DNA of 64,000 nucleotides, taken from assembly GCA_021029095.1 (NCBI GenBank), contig JAJOHG010000037.1, positions 245,991-309,990 on the forward strand. The letters run 5' to 3'. Below are positions 56,015 through 64,000 of the stretch, in pieces (position 1 is the stretch's first letter; each line of letters opens with the position of its first letter). A program made the position numbers and the translations under genes. The stretch is from Phellopilus nigrolimitatus. Taxonomy: Eukaryota; Basidiomycota; Agaricomycetes; Hymenochaetales; Hymenochaetaceae. The notes beneath the pieces were generated by a model. The model had not been told where the DNA came from. It saw nothing but the letters and a program-made list of their open reading frames with translations, and did not search any database.

Positions 56015-59000
56015 ATGTCTTCACGGCGGGCGCCATCGACGACATCGTCGCGCGTGTCGCGCGCATCGAGCGTAAGACCGACTGCAACGGCGTCGCAAGC
56101 AGGACGCGCGCCGTCCACGACGTCCACACGCGTCTCGCGGACGATGAGCCTCAAGTCGGACTCAGAAACGTCTGAGTCGGCGTCGACGGCCAGTAGGTGG
56201 CGCAGGAAGCGCTCTCCAAATGCCACGCCCGTGCCGAACGCCGTCAACAAGCGTCTCTCGAGCTCGATCCCGCAGCTCTTCGCGCGCCGCCCGGGCTCCG
56301 CTTCCCCGAACGTGTCGCGCGCAAACACGTCGCCGGTGGTGCCCACCATGTCTACAGCAGTAACTCCACCGTTGATGGAGGTCGACATGGATGACTCTGT
56401 TTCTGCTGCCGGGGCCGTGCGTCGGCGACACGATTCGTCGACATTGGCAACGTCCAAGTCCACGTCCACGTTGCCGTCAACGAATGGCTTTTCGTCTCCT
56501 GTGCGCCCGAAGCTGAGTCATAGCACTATGCCAAAGACGCCGTCTCCTAGTCCGGCTCGTCACCTCAAGCCCAAGACGTCTCAAATGTCCATTTCCAATG
56601 TAAACAATATTGGCGCGTCTCCCAAGGTCAAGACCCCACAGCCCAAGTTCTCCCCTCAGCCACCGAAGAAGACACCATCCAAAAGTCCGCATCAGCAGGT
56701 GTCGCGCCATCCCTCGGAGGCTTCGACTATTGCGGGTCTTCCGAATATGCATGGTTCACCGCAGAGCGCATTGACGCGGCAAAACATGTCCATGCTCTCG
56801 GACTCGCCCGGGAGTCCCGACAGGAAATTCAACGCGTCAATCTCGTTCAACGGAGAGACAAGCGTGTGGGACGACGGTGATATGTCGTTTGACATGGTTA
56901 CACAGACAGACGACGGTGCGGTGGATGAGGAGGTGCGCGCGGCTTTCTCGCAAATTAGTTATTTTTTCCCTGATTGTCCCCTCTAGTTTATGGATGCCCT
57001 AGACCACTGTCAAGACTCTGCACGCGCGTGCGCTGACCCAGTACCGGCGACTACTTGAGCAGGCGCATGGCGCGTCCGCTGCGCAGCTCCACGCGTTGCA
57101 GGCGGAACTACGGATCTTGCGCGTCGCGCTCGAGGACGAGCGGGCCGCTGCGCGCGAGGTCGAGATGGATCGCGACCGTATGCATATGCAGGGCGCATTG
57201 GGGCTGCGTTCACACGAGGATGTTGACCTGGCTGCGGCGCTACGGGGAGACGGACGGGGGAACTTCAACGAACCGGAGGTGCGCAAGGCCGTGCGCGCTT
57301 TGAAGATACGAGACCGGCAGCGGTTGTGCGTTGAGCCTATATTCCTCTATCCATGTGTATATATGCTCATTGCTTCTTTCCAGAATGGCGATTATCCTGG
57401 AATGTGCGTGCAAAGGTTTATTTTCTCTGATCCGTCGTGCTGACTCAGGCTCTTGGGTACAGCATGTCTGCCGGGCGACATCCGTACGCAGATCGGACTC
57501 CTGGAGACGTACCTCAAGAGCACTTTTGATATCGTCGGAAATCTCACCCCGGAATTGTCCCTTAGCATTCTCAAACACCTTTCTATTCGTGAGCTTGTCG
57601 GCGTCGAAACTGTAAGCGGGAACAAATAATGAGAGATTATCAGTACTAACTGAAGCGACGGATAGGTATCGAAGAAGTGGCAGTCGAGAGTGCACAGCCC
57701 TGCGGTATGGCGGTATCACTGTCTGCAGCTGACTGCGACAGATCCAGTCCCGCTGAGGCCGCCGCCTACACCGGAAGGATGGCATGTCGGGTGCACTATC
57801 AACAATTGGCTTGGCTGATTGGTGCTTTGTTCTTTCAGGGAACCGCTGTACCGCTCCCTCCACCACCGCGAGGCGAACTTCCACTACGGTCTCCCGCAAA
57901 AACTGCGCTTCTTGAACGGGCACACGACGTTCTGCACAACCCTCCTTCTGCGAGGTACGTATCTCTGTTGTGTCGGTAAGAGTGATAAAACGCGGGCTTA
58001 CAAACATAAAGGAAAGCGGCTGATCAGCGGCTCGTACGACGAGACGATCCGTTTCTGGGACATCGAGACTGGCGAGATGAAGAAATGTCTGCAGGTCAAG
58101 AAGCCCGTCAGTTGTATCGATTTTCTTCTCGAAGAAGGTAGGCAGGATCATTTGATATATCTATGGGCTCGATTTTCTGACTCGGTGCTGTTTTGTGCAG
58201 AGGTGTTTGTTGCAGGCTTCCATGACGTCGGGTGTGTTCTGTCTTTTCCTCTACATAAATTAACAAGGTGTCTAGACTAACGTCCTTTTCTGCGATTCCC
58301 AGGCGTGTGCACCTCTACTCCTCCGTTACTTTCAACCCGCTGCAACAGCTAGCAGGGCATCTCAACGGCATTCGCGCAGTCGCGCTCTCGTCGCGAAATC
58401 TCGTCTCTGCGGGTGCGGACAAGGCGCTCGTGTGCTGGGACTGGCGAACGGGCACGAAGATCGTGCGTTTCGGGCAGCAGACGACGATCAATATTGGTGT
58501 GCAGATCATCGCGGGCGACGCGGAGACGGGCGAGCGCATAGTTGGCGTGACGATCGATGGGATCGTGCGCGTATTTTCGATCGGTGGGTGGTTATGCTGT
58601 TGTTTTTTTCAGCGAGAGTGATTGCGTCATTTATTGATGGAAAATGGCTATAGCGAAAAGGGAGATGATATCACAGTTTAAATTGTCAGAGCTGGGCGGT
58701 GGTGACCCTGTTCTCAACTCTAAGTTGTTCAATGTCGGTCGCGCACCAGACAACATGCTACAGTATGTTTTTTCATAGAGATGATTTTTTGATTATACTC
58801 ATTGCCATTATTTGTTAGGTGGTTTGCCGCCAAGGGTACTCAGATGACAGTGGGTTTTTTGTATCACTCTCAAAGGATGTAACTCACAATTGTCTTTCAG
58901 TGCGCTACGAAATCCGTGATCTTACATCTTCAGTGGACGGAAGGCGAGGCAAAACCAGAACATGCAGCAACAAGCCCTACCTCTTTCGAGCCCAATTCGC

Positions 59001-59980
59001 CTGTACCTGTTCATCCAAACGGGATAACGCCTCCGTCGTCCGCTGGCAGAAGCCGCCCATCTATGGCAAACCCACTCGGCAAGTCGTCCATGTCCGTCCT
59101 CAGTGCCCCACGCCGGAAGACGTTCAGCCTGTCCACGTCGTCGTCGTCCAGAGGCTTCGCTGGACGGCCTTCCATGCCCATGTCTGCCGGGATAAACGGA
59201 CCCACGAGCCCGATGTCGCGCTCGGGCACGCCGGCCCCACCGACGTTCTCAGTGCGCTTCGGGCGGGCAGCCGTCCTCACTGCGCCGCCGCAGCTTGTCG
59301 CTGTCGTCGAGACGCCCGACGTCGCAGTCGGCGCGGTCGACCCTCAGAAGAGGCGTGTGGTCACGGCGACTCGTTTCAGCTCGCGTGCTGGTGCGGATCG
59401 ACGGGTATGTTGATCCTAAAACCTCGAATGTTTAGTAGATCTGAAACATTTTTTTTCTTGTTCTATTTTGTTCATTAGATATTCATCTCCACCCATCACA
59501 AGGATACCCATCCTAACGGCTTAGACAAGGAAGAGAAACCAGAAGCAGACGCCGACGGAGTGTACGACAAGGAGACAGATCTTGCAGATTTCAACACAAC
59601 CATTACGTCCCTGGCGGGCGTCTGGGGCGCCCTCGCGCAGGCCGAGGATGGTGCACCCGCAAACGCGTGGGCGTCCACCAGGGGCGTCCTGGGAAGCTTG
59701 CCGACGAAGTTCCACGGCCTCGCAACGCCCGCTATGAACCCCATGTCCATGCAGCTGAGCCATGAAGAAGTCGTGGTTGGCTGTGCGGATGGTACGATAT
59801 AGTGCGTGTCCTTTCCATTGTTTAAAGAGAGTGCGGTTGAACATCGTTTGTTCCTTCTACAGTGTTATGAGCTTCGTGGGCCACGAATATGCCAGACCAC
59901 CGCGGAGGAAAATAACGAATGATGAAATTGATGAAATTGACGAGCGGGAACCGTCGCCGATTTCGTCGGCTGAAGCGTGA
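56015..59980 (+). CDS. Coiled-coil, F-box and WD40-repeat protein
   Basis: Likely substrate receptor of an SCF ubiquitin ligase. Exon 1 (56015-56932, 306 residues) is disordered and Ser/Pro/Thr-rich. Exon 2 (57003-57325) is a coiled coil ([20 protein letters not shown] to [15 protein letters not shown]). Next come [19 protein letters not shown] and the F-box [22 protein letters not shown] with [21 protein letters not shown]40 repeats follow: [23 protein letters not shown] with [73 protein letters not shown], then an unusual Ser/Pro-rich insertion (about 58960-59500) before [20 protein letters not shown]. It ends at TGA 59978-59980 after an acidic tail. Splicing is unsettled around 57370-57470, where a small exon or alternative acceptor is needed, and at 57781-57790, where a GC donor or a nearby GT are both possible. 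The order F-box then WD40 resembles Met30/Cdc4/Fbw7-type proteins; not identical to any I know. Confidence 0.85.
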
Positions 59981-60320
59981 AGCGTAAAATAGGACATCGT
60001 CGGCTACCCACTTACGAACGAATCTCTCTTCAGCTTTTTTCTTCACTTTTCTTTTCTGTTGAGGAGTGCCATCCCATAATTCATTGTACTACCGCTAATC
60101 ATCGTTTAGAAATCTATACCATCCGCTCCTTTCTGTCCTCGAGTTCGTATGCATAAGCTACAACCTTCAATTTATCGTACTACTTTCCCTGGAACACTAC
60201 TTGTCGCTCTGTTGCGTGTTTTCGATCGATTTGTATATACGTCGCATTCAAAGTACGAGTCTATTCTATTCCAACAAATTTTTTGAAATGTGCGTGAGCA
60301 TAGAAGGCTAGCAAATGTTA
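59981..60320. other. Convergent intergenic region
   Basis: 340 bp between the 3' ends of the F-box/WD40 gene (+) and the BEACH gene (-). T/C-rich, no gene. Confidence 0.5.

Positions 60321-64000
<3,680 letters not shown>

Overview
The window is nuclear DNA of a filamentous basidiomycete, most likely an Agaricomycete. The genes are split by many 45-75 nt GT-AG introns. Several families are typical of or restricted to Agaricomycetes (DUF6533 and DUF6534 membrane proteins, a TKL-type kinase, long disordered proteins with a small conserved domain). The transposons (Ty1/copia, hAT, TA-target MITEs) are also fungal in type. Species cannot be named from this alone. Exon borders were deduced by hand from splice consensus, reading-frame continuity and remembered family motifs. 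No alignment was run.

Layout. 1-1.87 kb: no recognisable gene. 1.87-6.64 kb: a divergent pair, a DUR3 urea permease (-) and an NAD(P)H-hydrate epimerase (+), sharing a 495-bp promoter with six GATAA/TTATC sites. 6.6-8.9 kb: repeats with two MITEs. 8.88-10.47 kb: DUF6534 membrane protein. 11.9-14.6 kb: TKL-type kinase with two C-terminal GATA-like zinc fingers. 15.3-23.1 kb: a full-length, apparently young Ty1/copia retrotransposon (566-bp LTRs, TSD ATCTT). Its gag is interrupted by a 2,006-bp hAT-like element (8-bp TSD), which carries a captured, intron-containing piece of the host transcription-elongation gene RTF1. 24.25-29.72 kb: GC-rich gene for a 1,656-residue, largely disordered protein with an F-box-like region and a conserved C-terminus. 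30.2-31.3 kb: MITE, a dispersed repeat and a 146-bp tandem duplication. 33.3-35.8 kb: cytochrome P450. 36.9-38.2 kb: HMG-box protein. 38.65-40.28 kb: DUF6533 membrane protein (-). 41.05-42.42 kb: acetoin/diacetyl-reductase-like SDR (-). 43.05 kb: third MITE with a 28-G run. 44.0-44.9 kb: Kre9/Knh1-like cell-wall protein (-). 45.8-47.4 kb: disordered protein. 47.4-51.6 kb: long gene-poor stretch. 51.57-53.55 kb: FHA-RING ubiquitin ligase (Dma/Chfr type). 56.0-59.98 kb: coiled-coil/F-box/WD40 protein. 60.3 kb to the right edge: BEACH-WD40 protein (-), 5' end outside.

Apart from the DUR3/epimerase pair there is no sign of a shared pathway or a metabolic cluster. The P450 and the SDR are separated by regulatory and membrane-protein genes. 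The most unusual item is the nested insertion at 15.3-23.1 kb. A non-autonomous hAT element holds a captured RTF1 Plus3-domain cassette whose five exons can still be joined in frame. It sits inside a retrotransposon whose gag-pol frame would be exactly restored if the element and one TSD copy were absent.
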